From contig NZ_CP011312.1 in assembly GCF_000980835.1 (NCBI RefSeq), positions 1,426,001 through 1,490,000 on the forward strand: a DNA stretch of 64,000 nt, given 5' to 3'. Made by a program: the position numbers and the translations under genes. Shown here one piece after another: positions 1 through 10,484 of this stretch (within the stretch, counting starts at the first letter, position 1; every line of letters begins with the position of its first letter). The notes below the pieces were generated by a model. It had not been told where the DNA came from and ran no database searches. It saw nothing but the letters and a program-made list of their open reading frames with translations. Source of the stretch: Corynebacterium kutscheri (GTDB taxonomy: Bacteria; Actinomycetota; Actinomycetes; Mycobacteriales; Mycobacteriaceae).

Positions 1-374
1 CCACCACTAGCTGATTCGCCTTTACCCAAAATAATATATGCGCCTAACCCAATCTCTCGGGCAACCTCACTTAAACCAAATCGCGAAACAATGGAGGCAC
101 GCATTTTGGAAATATCGCTTTCCGGCCGCGAAGGAAAATTATTATAGAGCACGCCAGCGATACTTAACCCCAAAACTGCATCACCTAAAAACTCTAGGCG
201 TTCATTATTGGGCAAATGTCCATGCTCATTGGCAAAAGACCTGTGGGTAAGCGCCAAGGTAAGCAAATCATCAGGAATTTCTACCCCAAAGTGTTCCAAT
301 AGCGACTTATGATCGACTGTGTGAAAGGCTGCCGCTAAAGCTTGCTCACCAGTGATTTTCTTTTTTGCACTCAT
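1..374 (-). CDS. rnc: Ribonuclease III, N-terminal part (runs off the left edge)
   Basis: Double-strand-specific endoribonuclease that processes rRNA precursors and structured RNAs. About 124 codons are visible, read leftwards from ATG at 374. The RNase III signature NERLEFLGDAV lies at about residues 57-67, preceded by LALTHRSFANE, which is the family order; it carries the metal-binding acidic residues. The rest of the catalytic domain and the C-terminal dsRNA-binding domain lie outside the window. The ATG overlaps the stop of the upstream DUF177 gene (ATGA), so the two are probably translationally coupled. Identity is firm. Confidence 0.95.
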   Translation of the reverse strand, partial: MSAKKKITGEQALAAAFHTVDHKSLLEHFGVEIPDDLLTLALTHRSFANEHGHLPNNERLEFLGDAVLGLSIAGVLYNNFPSRPESDISKMRASIVSRFGLSEVAREIGLGAYIILGKGESASG

Positions 375-919
375 AGAAATTTCTCCAACCCTGCCCACCT
401 AGCATCAATACGTTCTTCTTCACCGCTAATTCCGTCTGGTTCTGGCACATCATTTTCTGCGCAACCGTCTGGGCATACCGGATTAAAGGGTAAGTTCATA
501 CCTGCTTCATCTAGGAAAGCTTGTAGTAGATCTACGTGCTCATCGACAACCAGTGGTAGGGCTTCTTCTTCATCATCACCAGACTCTCCCTGAATCAAGT
601 GGTCATGTGCGGCAAAAACAACATTCACCCTAAGCTCAGTATCAGGGCGCAAGGCAGTCAAACAGCGTACGCATTCACCGCTTAATTGTGCGCGTAATGT
701 AGCATCAACCATCACTGCGTCACCAAGTGGGGTAAGTACTGCATCGACTTCCACCTCATCGCCTTCCTTAATGGCAATCATGGCTGGGCCAATACGAGTA
801 GGACTAGCACCCCTATTGGTTTTGTATTCAGGGGTCATCCCCTCCCGAATAACGGTGCGGACATCAAAAACAAATGGAGAATTCTTATCAATCGTCGCTT
901 TCGACATGCGTTTTATCAT
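371..919 (-). CDS. DUF177 (YceD) family protein
   Basis: A 182-residue member of the YceD/DUF177 family, usually linked to 23S rRNA or ribosome metabolism; its biochemical role in actinobacteria is unclear. Visible marks are a CxxC pair at about C83/C86, an acidic middle, a second cysteine pair at about C149/C153 and the family ending DARWAGLEKFL. An AAGGA run a few bases upstream supports ATG at 919. It lies between sepIVA and rnc, the same order as Rv2927c-Rv2926c-Rv2925c in M. tuberculosis, and overlaps rnc by 4 nt. No rpmF follows, unlike in many other bacteria. Confidence 0.88.
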   Translation of the reverse strand: MIKRMSKATIDKNSPFVFDVRTVIREGMTPEYKTNRGASPTRIGPAMIAIKEGDEVEVDAVLTPLGDAVMVDATLRAQLSGECVRCLTALRPDTELRVNVVFAAHDHLIQGESGDDEEEALPLVVDEHVDLLQAFLDEAGMNLPFNPVCPDGCAENDVPEPDGISGEEERIDARWAGLEKFL

Positions 920-985
920 ACCTGGTTCCTTATGCAGTCTTCATTTCTTAGCCTTAGGACCCCCGGTAACATCAATCCAGCAATA

Positions 986-1029
986 AAAATCGTCGAGTAA
1001 CTGTGACAGACAGCCTTTGTTACTCGACG
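986..1029 (-). terminator. Hairpin terminator after sepIVA
   Basis: An 11-bp perfect inverted repeat, CGTCGAGTAAC (991-1001) and GTTACTCGACG (1019-1029), has a 17-nt loop. Read leftwards it is followed by ATTTTTATT, so it fits Rho-independent termination of sepIVA transcripts. DUF177 and rnc then need their own promoter or read-through. Confidence 0.75.
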
Positions 1030-1095
1030 AGTTTTCTACAACTGTTATTGATAAATATCAACGCTATGCACGCGTATCATACTTATTTCCTACGC

Positions 1096-1809
1096 CTACA
1101 TTTCTGTTTTATAACCTTTACCAGCAACGCCTGCTCCACGACGTAATGCTTGACGATCCCGGCTTACCGCACGAAGGGTGGTAGAAAGCGATTCCTCAAA
1201 ACTAGCTAATTTCTGATCGACAAACTCATCACACTCAGCGCGAAGTCGATTTGAATCTTCATGAGCAATGCCAACCACCCGGTGCGCTTCTTCATTAGCG
1301 CGGCGTACTACTTCTGCCTCGCTAACTAACCGCTGTTGTTCGGCAAGCCCTTCTTCAATGCTTCGTTGGTACTGCTCATTTCCGCTAGCAATCAAACGTT
1401 CCGCTTCAGCATTAGCTCGGCTGACAGTATCATCAGCTTCCCGGTGTGCGGAATCAACAATGTGATGCGCGTCTTCTCGGGCTTTGCTTAAGGTAGCATC
1501 CGCACGATTTTCTGCGTCCACAACCATAGCGGAAGAATCTTCCTGTGCCCTGCTCAGTAATGAATCAGCTTCTTTTTGAGCGCCGTCGACAAGCTCATGA
1601 GCACGATCTTCAGCACTACGAATAATATCATCGCGACTATCGAGCACATCTTGTGCATCATCTATTTCTACGGGCAAGGCATTACGAAGATCATCAAGCA
1701 ACGCAAGCATCTCGCCGCGTGGAACCATGCAATTAGAGGTCATAGGTACCCCATGTGCTTGCTCGATGGTTTGGACTAATTCGTCAAGACACTCAAAAAC
1801 GCGGTACAT
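1096..1809 (-). CDS. sepIVA: SepIVA-like DivIVA-domain coiled-coil division protein
   Basis: Probable orthologue of mycobacterial SepIVA (Rv2927c), a DivIVA-like septal factor in actinobacterial division and cell-wall growth. The 237 residues start with a short DivIVA-like segment (MYRVFECLDELVQTIEQAHG). A long charged stretch rich in A, E, D and R from about residue 55 to 215 follows, with heptad-like spacing typical of a coiled coil, then a basic tail. There is no membrane segment. Position next to DUF177 and rnc matches the mycobacterial locus. The call rests on synteny and coiled-coil character, because sequence similarity in such proteins is weak evidence. Confidence 0.78.
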   Translation of the reverse strand: MYRVFECLDELVQTIEQAHGVPMTSNCMVPRGEMLALLDDLRNALPVEIDDAQDVLDSRDDIIRSAEDRAHELVDGAQKEADSLLSRAQEDSSAMVVDAENRADATLSKAREDAHHIVDSAHREADDTVSRANAEAERLIASGNEQYQRSIEEGLAEQQRLVSEAEVVRRANEEAHRVVGIAHEDSNRLRAECDEFVDQKLASFEESLSTTLRAVSRDRQALRRGAGVAGKGYKTEM

Positions 1810-1855
1810 GGTGTTTAGCGTACCTAATTCCTACGCCAAGGGTATATGCAGACAC

Positions 1856-1914
1856 ACAAAAACTGCTCGCGTTTCCTTAAGAAGTATGGTCTACTTCTTA
1901 AGGACGCGAGCAGT
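1856..1914 (-). terminator. Long hairpin terminator after gdh
   Basis: Arms CTGCTCGCG and CGCGAGCAG enclose a second inner repeat (CCTTAAGAAGTA against TACTTCTTAAGG), giving a long stem from 1863 to 1913. Read leftwards it continues into TTTTTGTG. It lies between gdh and sepIVA and insulates them. Confidence 0.8.
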
Positions 1915-1950
1915 ATCTGAGCATAAAAACTACGCCTAAAACTTTCTAGC

Positions 1951-3342
<1,392 letters not shown>

Positions 3343-3343
3343 C

Positions 3344-3363
3344 TATCTATCGACAGATAGATC
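3344..3363. promoter_or_regulatory. Putative AmtR-binding site upstream of gdh
   Basis: CTAT-CGACAG-ATAG at 3347-3360 matches the known AmtR core (CTAT-N6-ATAG, flanked by A/T). A neighbouring GATAG/CTATC repeat at 3334-3347 extends the dyad. It lies about 53-66 nt upstream of the gdh ATG, a plausible repressor position. AmtR is the TetR-type nitrogen regulator of corynebacteria and controls gdh in C. glutamicum. The match is by eye. Confidence 0.6.
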
Positions 3364-3582
3364 TTTTCATGAAATATCGCTGACAACAACTTCCCACCGG
3401 CTAAAATTCTCTACTTTTTAAAAATAAAACTCATACTAGGCTACAGCTAGCTATAGTCACACAATATTAAAATCATCGGGAAAAACAATTATCATAAGGC
3501 GCATATCTCTTTTAAGAGACTCCTTCTTTTTAAAGCAAATCTTTATCTACCCGCAGTAATATTTGACACATACTGAAAATAT

Positions 3583-4713
3583 ATGAAAGTTGAAAAAATG
3601 AACCCCCACATTGTTATTGCTCCAGATTCTTTTAAAGGAACAGCCACCACCCACGAAGCAGGCGCTTGGCTTGCCGAAGGCATTCGTGCCGCAGCCAACG
3701 AGGATCCATCTGGTGCCCCAAGTCAAGAGCTTAATATCACGATTGTCCCCATGGCCGATGGTGGTGAAGGCACTGCCTCTTGTTTTCAGGGAACAACTAT
3801 TACCCTGCCCACTACAGATGCTAATGGCAGACTTATCGAAGCTTCCTATGTTCTCGATGACACCGTAGCCTATATTGATATTGCTGCCGCCAGCGGACTC
3901 CCATTGGTTTCCGATCAATTACGACCACTGACCGCAGATACTTATGGCACCGGCGTACTTATTGCCGATGCACAGACTCGCGGAGCTCAACGCATTGTAC
4001 TCTGTCTTGGTGGGTCTGCTACCACTGATGGCGGTACCGGCATCCTTGTTGCCTTAGGTGCTCAACCACTTACCGAATCTGGCTTTACTTGTCGACAAGG
4101 CGGTGCCGGGCTTATCGATGCTGCGCACATTGACACGGCCCAACTTAATATTCCCGCTGCTGGCCTCGACTGGGTTTTACTTAGCGACGTTCGCTGTCCT
4201 GCCACCGGTGCCCATGGTGCGGCCGCAGTATTTGGCCCTCAAAAAGGTGCTAGTGAGCACGATATTGCTACTCTTGATGCCGGCATTACTCAGCTATGCG
4301 CAATTACTGGGGTTGATCCACAGATTGCTGGTATGGGAGCAGCGGGGGCTATTCCAGTAGGAATTACCTGGTTAAGCACACTTATTCATGGCAATGCCGA
4401 TCATGTTCATATTGCACCAGGAGCACAAGTTGTTGCGGAAGCAACCGGACTTGTCGAACTTATTGCCACTGCAGATCTTGTTATTACCGGCGAAGGAAAA
4501 TTTGATTCCCAATCTACTACCGGAAAGGTAGTGGGAACCATTATGGATCTTGTGCCAAAAAAATTAGCGATTGTTGCCGGACAATTTGCTAGTTCCTGCC
4601 CAGATGAGGTTATTGGAGTAGAACTTATTGAGGCCGATGTACGCACCCAACTTATCGATGCCGGAAAACGCGTTTATAACACCTACCGCCAGATTTCAAC
4701 CACCCAGGGATAA
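3583..4713 (+). CDS. glxK: Glycerate 2-kinase (GlxK/GarK family)
   Basis: Phosphorylates D-glycerate with ATP, feeding glyoxylate or glycerate carbon into glycolysis. The 376-residue frame has the family motifs APDSFKGT near the N-terminus, PMADGGEGT near residue 60 and LCLGGSATTDGGTG near residue 145, with TGEGKFDSQS near residue 305. A second in-frame ATG at 3598 gives 371 residues, and neither start has a convincing ribosome site. The 3' end overlaps the convergent gene at 4683-5081 by 31 nt. Length and motif order are normal for the family. Confidence 0.92.
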   Translation: MKVEKMNPHIVIAPDSFKGTATTHEAGAWLAEGIRAAANEDPSGAPSQELNITIVPMADGGEGTASCFQGTTITLPTTDANGRLIEASYVLDDTVAYIDIAAASGLPLVSDQLRPLTADTYGTGVLIADAQTRGAQRIVLCLGGSATTDGGTGILVALGAQPLTESGFTCRQGGAGLIDAAHIDTAQLNIPAAGLDWVLLSDVRCPATGAHGAAAVFGPQKGASEHDIATLDAGITQLCAITGVDPQIAGMGAAGAIPVGITWLSTLIHGNADHVHIAPGAQVVAEATGLVELIATADLVITGEGKFDSQSTTGKVVGTIMDLVPKKLAIVAGQFASSCPDEVIGVELIEADVRTQLIDAGKRVYNTYRQISTTQG

Positions 4714-5081
4714 GTAGCTGGGATTTCAAAGGCCTCTTCTTGCATTAAAGCAACTACATCATTAGGTATTACTGCTTGCGGGGTAAGCAGCCGAGAATAA
4801 GTCATAGCCAACTCATTAACGGAAACATTAGGTTGAACAAGGGTAAGTAAAAAACGATGCATACCCAATACATTCACCGCATTATCGCCATGATCGCGAC
4901 GATATAATTCCCGCAGTTGTTCTTCTACGACTAGTGGCACCGGTGGGTTCTCTTCATCATTAAGGCGCACATCAATAACTTTATGATCTCGAATCAATAA
5001 AGAGCTTAAAGCGTCGAAACGCTTCTGTAGTAGTAGAACATGTGCTGGATGAATCAAGACATCAAAACAAATGCTAGGCAT
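4683..5081 (-). CDS. Conserved-looking hypothetical protein
   Basis: I do not recognise a family for this 132-residue soluble protein. It has no signal peptide or membrane segment. The composition is balanced, with an acidic-proline stretch (DEENPPVPLVVEE) near residue 43 and tryptophans near the C-terminus. It converges on and overlaps glxK by 31 nt, and it diverges from the DUF4921 gene across only about 35 nt containing an 18-nt palindrome. Reading-frame quality and a gap on the upstream side favour a real gene, but its function is unknown. Confidence 0.6.
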   Translation of the reverse strand: MPSICFDVLIHPAHVLLLQKRFDALSSLLIRDHKVIDVRLNDEENPPVPLVVEEQLRELYRRDHGDNAVNVLGMHRFLLTLVQPNVSVNELAMTYSRLLTPQAVIPNDVVALMQEEAFEIPATYPWVVEIWR

Positions 5082-5088
5082 GAGCAGA

Positions 5089-5106
5089 TAGTTTACTTGT
5101 AAACTA
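5089..5106. promoter_or_regulatory. Perfect palindrome in a 35-nt divergent intergenic gap
   Basis: TAGTTTAC-TT-GTAAACTA is an 8-bp perfect inverted repeat between the divergently read genes starting at 5081 and 5119. It abuts the AGGAGG ribosome site of the right-hand gene. Its size and symmetry suit a dimeric repressor operator shared by both genes; the regulator is unknown. Confidence 0.45.
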
Positions 5107-5118
5107 GGAGGAATTATG

Positions 5119-6420
5119 ATGTATTCTCGCCCTACCCCGCTTCAAACCATGGCCGACGGAACAATTAAACAGGTCAATCCTTTTTCTGGCACCGAAGTGT
5201 GGACTGTTCCTGGGCGTGGTAATCGCCCACTTAATACTCCAGTGGAAAATGTGTATCAACTCAGTGAGATTGATTTTCACGAAACCTGTGCTTTTTGTGA
5301 TCATAGGCTAGCCGAGACCACTCCAGAAAAATCTCGTATTACTACTAACGGTGATATTAAATACCACCTTCTGTGCGAGGAGCAGGACGATAATTATGCT
5401 TTTCGACGCGTAGGAAATCTTTTTGAAATTGTCACCTTTGATTATTGGCAAAAAAATTACGATTTTATTATGAGCCAGTCCACTATTGACTGGATGCGTG
5501 CTTATTTAGCAACTGATAGTGGCCGGCAACACGTTCTTGATCGAGTACGGGCAAAGCTTGCTGCTGCCCAACAACCTACTAATCGTAGCGATGCTGAGTT
5601 ATTAGAGTTAGGCGAAGCCTTCTTCGGTGGCGGCCATGATGTTATTATTGCCCACCGACATTTCCGTGATGGTGCACTAACCAATGAACAACGTGCTGGA
5701 TCTGGTGATCTAAGTATCGCTGAGCATCGGCATTTCATGAAATTTACCGTCGATAGTCTCCGTGATCTTTACCAGCATAACCGTTATGCACTGTATGTAG
5801 CAGTATTTCAAAACTGGTTACGTCCAGCTGGTGCTAGTTTTGACCACCTGCATAAACAATTAGTCACCATCGATGACCGAGGAACGCATATCCAGCAGGA
5901 ACTATCTAAGTTACGCCGCAACCCTAATATGTATAACGAATGGGCAGTTGATTATGCAGCTCGTCGCAATTTGATTATCGCCGAAAATGAACATGCCGTG
6001 TGTTTTGCCGGTTTTGGGCATCGCTACCCCACTTTAGAAGTCTTTTCTAAATCGGCAACGAGCGAACCATGGCTACACAGCGATGCTGAGCGCAATAGTA
6101 TGAGTGATCTTCTACATGCTGCACATGCTGCTACCGGATCAGATGTTCCTTCCAATGAAGAATGGCATCACAAACCAATTGATGTTGATATGCCAATGCC
6201 CTGGCGAATCATGGTCAAATGGCGCGTATCTAACCTTGCCGGTTTTGAAGGTGGCACCAAGATCTACCTAAATACTTTATCTCCATGGGACATTCGTGAC
6301 CGGGTTGTCGATAGATTGTTTAGCCTACGTAAAGAAGGCCGCATTGATCCTAGTATTCGCATTGCTACGGAAACTTCTGTGGAAAGAAATTCTCTACGAT
6401 ACAACCCGTGGCTTGATTAG
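5119..6420 (+). CDS. DUF4921 family, GalT/HIT-like protein
   Basis: A protein of 433 residues resembling galactose-1-phosphate uridylyltransferases and known as DUF4921 in actinobacteria. An N-terminal ETCAFCDHRL segment carries a Zn-type CxxC pair. Near residue 240, DHLHKQLV gives the H-x-H-x-Q nucleotidyl-transfer motif of the GalT branch. The substrate is unknown, and no gal genes are nearby. ATG at 5119 lies 7 nt after GGAGG; the ATG at 5116 is too close. The downstream M20 hydrolase begins 12 nt later, so the pair is very likely co-transcribed. Confidence 0.75.
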   Translation: MYSRPTPLQTMADGTIKQVNPFSGTEVWTVPGRGNRPLNTPVENVYQLSEIDFHETCAFCDHRLAETTPEKSRITTNGDIKYHLLCEEQDDNYAFRRVGNLFEIVTFDYWQKNYDFIMSQSTIDWMRAYLATDSGRQHVLDRVRAKLAAAQQPTNRSDAELLELGEAFFGGGHDVIIAHRHFRDGALTNEQRAGSGDLSIAEHRHFMKFTVDSLRDLYQHNRYALYVAVFQNWLRPAGASFDHLHKQLVTIDDRGTHIQQELSKLRRNPNMYNEWAVDYAARRNLIIAENEHAVCFAGFGHRYPTLEVFSKSATSEPWLHSDAERNSMSDLLHAAHAATGSDVPSNEEWHHKPIDVDMPMPWRIMVKWRVSNLAGFEGGTKIYLNTLSPWDIRDRVVDRLFSLRKEGRIDPSIRIATETSVERNSLRYNPWLD

Positions 6421-6432
6421 ACTACAACTATT

Positions 6433-7680
6433 ATGACTATTTCAGATCTGCTTAATTCGCACACAACTGACCTTTCTTGGCAGGAAAGTCTCTATCAAAA
6501 ACTTCACCAAATACCAGAGCTATCTGGTAGAGAAGAAAAAACTGCTGCCCTGATCCGTGCAGAACTTAACCGTTTTGATTGTGAAGTCATTAGCCCTATT
6601 GGTGGCTTCGGTATGGTCGCAATTTTTCGTAATGGTGATGGCCCGTGTGTATTAATGCGAGCAGATTTCGACGGTTTACCGGTAAAAGAAACCACTGGCG
6701 TAGCTTATGCCTCAACACACACAATGACAGTTGATAATAACCTCACTGCTTGTATGCATGCTTGTGGGCATGATATGCATACCACCAGTTTGCTGGGAGC
6801 TTGTGCTCTTCTCGATGCTCATCGCAGTATGTGGCGGGGAACTTTTATTGCGCTCTTCCAGCCCAGTGAAGAAAATGGTGAAGGCGCCGCCGCAATGGTT
6901 GCCGATGGACTCCAGGAAAAAATTCCTGTCCCAGACGTATGTTTCGGTCAGCATATTGTTCCAGGTCCGGCTGGAAAGGTAATGACTTTGCCGGGCCCAA
7001 TCCTAGCCGCATGCGATTCCATTGAGGTCACCATCACTGGCCAATCTGCACATGGTTCTATGCCGCAAAATGCTCTTGACCCGACTTATGCCGCAGCGAT
7101 GATTGTTGTGCGATTACAAGGAATCGTCGGACGCGAAATCAGTCCTCATGATTTCGCTGTAGCTAGTGTTGGTACCCTAGAATCTGGCAATTCTAATAAC
7201 ACTATCCCGGGAAAGGCACGCATAGTTATTAATTGCCGGCACTACTCTCAAGAGGTAAAAACTAAGCTTTACACAGCCATTGAACGAGTATGTGAAGCAG
7301 AATGTGTGGCTTCTGGAATGACGGTGAAACCGGTCTTTCGTTATTTTGGTCATGCCCCGCTTACCAATAACTCGCTAGAAGTTTTTAACCGGGTACGCAC
7401 AACCTTCGATGATGTTTTTCACGAAGATTCTACCGATGCTCACCGCTGGACTGCTTCTGAAGATTTCTCGCATATTCCTAACGCTTTTAATGCACCGTAT
7501 CTTTTCTGGTTGGTTGGTTGCACGCCACGCAAACAATGGGCAGCTGCGCTGGCTGCCGACACAATTGATAGTAATATTCCTACTAATCACTCCGGAGATT
7601 TCCTCCCCGATTATCAACCGACGGTTACTGCCTGTACCCAAGCAGCATTAGCGGCAGTGCTAACGTATCTCGCCCCGTAA
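6433..7680 (+). CDS. M20-family amidohydrolase / metallopeptidase
   Basis: A 415-residue member of the M20D amidohydrolase group (N-acyl-amino acid, IAA-conjugate or hippurate hydrolase type). Metal and catalytic motifs are visible: MRADFDGLPV near residue 75, HACGHDMHTT near 112, FQPSEENGEGA near 145 and a dimerisation-domain segment GQSAHGSMPQNALDP near 205. There is no signal peptide, so it is cytoplasmic. It follows the GalT-like gene by 12 nt and ends at a strong terminator. The substrate cannot be read from sequence. Confidence 0.88.
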   Translation: MTISDLLNSHTTDLSWQESLYQKLHQIPELSGREEKTAALIRAELNRFDCEVISPIGGFGMVAIFRNGDGPCVLMRADFDGLPVKETTGVAYASTHTMTVDNNLTACMHACGHDMHTTSLLGACALLDAHRSMWRGTFIALFQPSEENGEGAAAMVADGLQEKIPVPDVCFGQHIVPGPAGKVMTLPGPILAACDSIEVTITGQSAHGSMPQNALDPTYAAAMIVVRLQGIVGREISPHDFAVASVGTLESGNSNNTIPGKARIVINCRHYSQEVKTKLYTAIERVCEAECVASGMTVKPVFRYFGHAPLTNNSLEVFNRVRTTFDDVFHEDSTDAHRWTASEDFSHIPNAFNAPYLFWLVGCTPRKQWAAALAADTIDSNIPTNHSGDFLPDYQPTVTACTQAALAAVLTYLAP

Positions 7681-7702
7681 AATACCCCGAATCAACAACC
7701 CA

Positions 7703-7740
7703 TGCTCATATCTTTGTTAGATATGAGCACGTTTTATTTT
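7703..7740 (+). terminator. Rho-independent terminator after the amidohydrolase
   Basis: TGCTCATATCT (7703-7713) and AGATATGAGCA (7719-7729) form a perfect 11-bp stem with a 5-nt loop, followed by CGTTTTATTTT. It closes the DUF4921–M20 operon. Confidence 0.9.
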
Positions 7741-7970
7741 CAAAACACCATAAAATATTTTCTTCTTTATTACGTATTGAACTGGTGAAAAAGTAAAAAG
7801 TAGTAGATTTTCTAAAAACTATGAATCTTCCCACGTTGGGATTAGGCGTAGCTATACTGCTTTCTGCCGCTATGCCGGATAAACTTTGCATCTGTATTGT
7901 GTTACAAATCCGAACACAACGTGCTCCTTACAAGCACGCCAACAACATTCCTTATAGGAGTTTGCACCAT

Positions 7971-10349
7971 ATGAGTGACACTACGTTGTCAGCAAACGTT
8001 GGCGGTTATGTCCGCAGTGCTTCCGGCACCACCCCAGCGGAAGCAACTGATCGCAAGTTCTGGTTCGGCTTGTCTGCCGCCATTATGGAAAAACTTGCTG
8101 ATCCCTGGGCTGAAACGACAAAGGCATATAACGCCACCCGCCAACAGCACTATTTCTCCGCCGAGTTTCTTATGGGTCGTGCGCTACTTAATAACCTCAC
8201 CAACCTCGAAATTGAGGCTGAGGTTGCCAACGCCGTACGCGATAATGGCCATGAACTCTCCGATATTCTCGAAGCAGAAAATGATGCGGCTCTTGGTAAT
8301 GGCGGCCTTGGCCGTCTGGCCGCATGCTTCCTTGATTCTTGCGCAACCCAAGATCTGCCGGTCACCGGATATGGTTTGCTCTATCGCTATGGTTTGTTCA
8401 AACAAAGTTTCCGTGATGGATTCCAACATGAGGAACCAGATGCATGGCGCGAAGATGGCTATCCTTTTACTATTCGTCGCGACAATGAGCAGCGTATTGT
8501 GCGTTTCGACGATATGACCGTGCGTGCTACCCCATACGATATGCCTATTACCGGCTATGGCACCGCCAATGTAGGAACACTACGTCTGTGGAATTCCGAG
8601 CCGCTAGAAGAATTCGACTACGACGCTTTTAACTCGCAACGCTTTACCGATGCCATTGTTGAGCGTGAACGAGTCATGGATATTTGTCGTGTGCTTTATC
8701 CCAATGACACTACTTATGCAGGTAAGGTACTGCGTGTACGTCAGCAGTATTTCTTTGTTTCTGCATCCTTGCAGCAGATGATTGATAATTACATTGCTCA
8801 TCATGGTTCTGATCTGCGTAACTTTGCTCAATACAATTGTATTCAGCTCAATGACACCCACCCAGTGCTAGCGATTCCAGAACTCATGCGTTTGCTTCTT
8901 GACGAGCACAATCTATCGTGGGATGACGCATGGAAAGTTACCTCCCAGACTTTTGCTTATACCAACCATACTGTGTTGGCTGAAGCATTAGAGCAGTGGA
9001 ATGTTTCTATTTTCCAACAGCTGTTCTACCGCGTATGGGAGATCACTCAAGAAATTGATCGTCGTTTCCGAGAAGAAATGGCGGCAGCAGGTTTTGATCA
9101 AGCCAAGATCAACTACATGGCACCGGTTCAAGACGGCAATGTACATATGGCCTGGATTGCTTGTTATGCGGCGTATTCAATCAATGGCGTAGCTGCTTTA
9201 CACACCGACATTATTAAAGCAGAAACTTTAAAAGACTGGCATGATGTATGGCCAGAAAAATTCAATAACAAGACCAATGGTGTAACCCCACGTCGCTGGT
9301 TAAAAATGTGTAACCCACGTCTTGCTGATCTGCTTACTCGCCTGTCTGGTTCTAATACTTGGGTAACGGATCTCGATGATCTCAAGCGTCTGCGCGATTA
9401 TGCCAACAATGATGACATTATGCGTGAACTCATGCAGATCAAGGCTAACAATAAGAAAGATTTTGCAGCCTGGATTAAGGATCGCCAAGATATTGATATT
9501 GATCCTAACTCAATCTTTGATACCCAAATCAAGCGTCTGCACGAATACAAGCGTCAACTCATGAATGCGCTTTATGTTCTTGACTTGTACTTCCGCATTA
9601 AAGAAGATGGCGAACAAAATATTCCGCCACGCACTTTTATCTTCGGTGCTAAAGCGGCTCCAGGGTATATCCGTGCCAAGGCAATCATTAAACTCATTAA
9701 TGTTATTGCTGATCTCATCAATAATGATCCGGTTGTTTCTCAGACACTACGCGTGGTTTTCGTAGAAAATTACAATGTCTCCCCTGCCGAGCATATTATT
9801 CCTGCCTCGGATATTTCCGAGCAGATCTCTACCGCTGGCAAAGAGGCCTCCGGTACCTCCAACATGAAATTCATGATGAATGGTGCGCTAACCCTAGGTA
9901 CTATGGATGGCGCTAACGTGGAAATCGTTGATTCGGTAGGCATGGATAATGCCTATATTTTTGGCGCGCGCAATGAAGAACTTCCTGAGCTTAAGGCACA
10001 CTACAACCCTTATGCTCTTTACGAAACCGTTCCAGGGCTTAAGCGTGTTCTTGATGCGCTTTCCAATGGGTTGCTCGATGACAACGGTTCCGGTTGGTTC
10101 CATGATCTACGTGCTTCGCTTCTCGACGGCGGAGGCTGGGAAACCCCCGATGTCTACTATGTCCTCGGCGACTTCGCTTCCTACCGGGAAACCCGCGACC
10201 GCATGGCAGCTGACTATTATGCTGACCCATTGCATTGGGCTCGTATGTGCTGGGTTAATATCTGTGAATCAGGTCGTTTCTCTTCTGATCGAACCATTAA
10301 TGATTATGCGCAAGAAGTATGGAAACTAGAGCCAACTCCTATTCGCTAG
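7971..10349 (+). CDS. glgP: Glycogen/maltodextrin phosphorylase
   Basis: Releases glucose-1-phosphate from the non-reducing ends of alpha-1,4-glucans, using pyridoxal phosphate. The protein is 792 residues, the bacterial size. The PLP-site block ASGTSNMKFMMNGALTLG is intact, with the Schiff-base lysine near residue 633, and the N-terminal HYFSAEFLMGRAL block and GNGGLGRLA are present. The start is taken at ATG 7971 behind TAGGAG; the frame stays open upstream to 7821, but that extension reads as non-family sequence. Position between gdh and pyk matches the second phosphorylase of C. glutamicum. It acts with the debranching enzyme glgX at 26291. Confidence 0.95.
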   Translation: MSDTTLSANVGGYVRSASGTTPAEATDRKFWFGLSAAIMEKLADPWAETTKAYNATRQQHYFSAEFLMGRALLNNLTNLEIEAEVANAVRDNGHELSDILEAENDAALGNGGLGRLAACFLDSCATQDLPVTGYGLLYRYGLFKQSFRDGFQHEEPDAWREDGYPFTIRRDNEQRIVRFDDMTVRATPYDMPITGYGTANVGTLRLWNSEPLEEFDYDAFNSQRFTDAIVERERVMDICRVLYPNDTTYAGKVLRVRQQYFFVSASLQQMIDNYIAHHGSDLRNFAQYNCIQLNDTHPVLAIPELMRLLLDEHNLSWDDAWKVTSQTFAYTNHTVLAEALEQWNVSIFQQLFYRVWEITQEIDRRFREEMAAAGFDQAKINYMAPVQDGNVHMAWIACYAAYSINGVAALHTDIIKAETLKDWHDVWPEKFNNKTNGVTPRRWLKMCNPRLADLLTRLSGSNTWVTDLDDLKRLRDYANNDDIMRELMQIKANNKKDFAAWIKDRQDIDIDPNSIFDTQIKRLHEYKRQLMNALYVLDLYFRIKEDGEQNIPPRTFIFGAKAAPGYIRAKAIIKLINVIADLINNDPVVSQTLRVVFVENYNVSPAEHIIPASDISEQISTAGKEASGTSNMKFMMNGALTLGTMDGANVEIVDSVGMDNAYIFGARNEELPELKAHYNPYALYETVPGLKRVLDALSNGLLDDNGSGWFHDLRASLLDGGGWETPDVYYVLGDFASYRETRDRMAADYYADPLHWARMCWVNICESGRFSSDRTINDYAQEVWKLEPTPIR

Positions 10350-10371
10350 TGCTTGTTTAAGCTAGCTTTAA

Positions 10372-10407
10372 TCTCCTACCGCTTGATATGTGGTGGGAGA
10401 TTTTTTA
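10372..10407 (+). terminator. Terminator after glgP
   Basis: TCTCCTACC (10372-10380) pairs with GGTGGGAGA (10392-10400), including one G-U pair, and TTTTTTATT follows. Typical intrinsic terminator. Confidence 0.85.
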
Positions 10408-10484
10408 TTACTCAAGCAGCAAGAAATACGCAATTAGTTAAAGCCGAAACCACTACTGTTGGTTTTCTTTGTTTTTAGGAAAAC

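Noticed and set aside
7821..7970. N-terminal extension of glgP
   Set aside because: The 50 extra residues are unlike phosphorylases, and TAGGAG before ATG 7971 marks the start.
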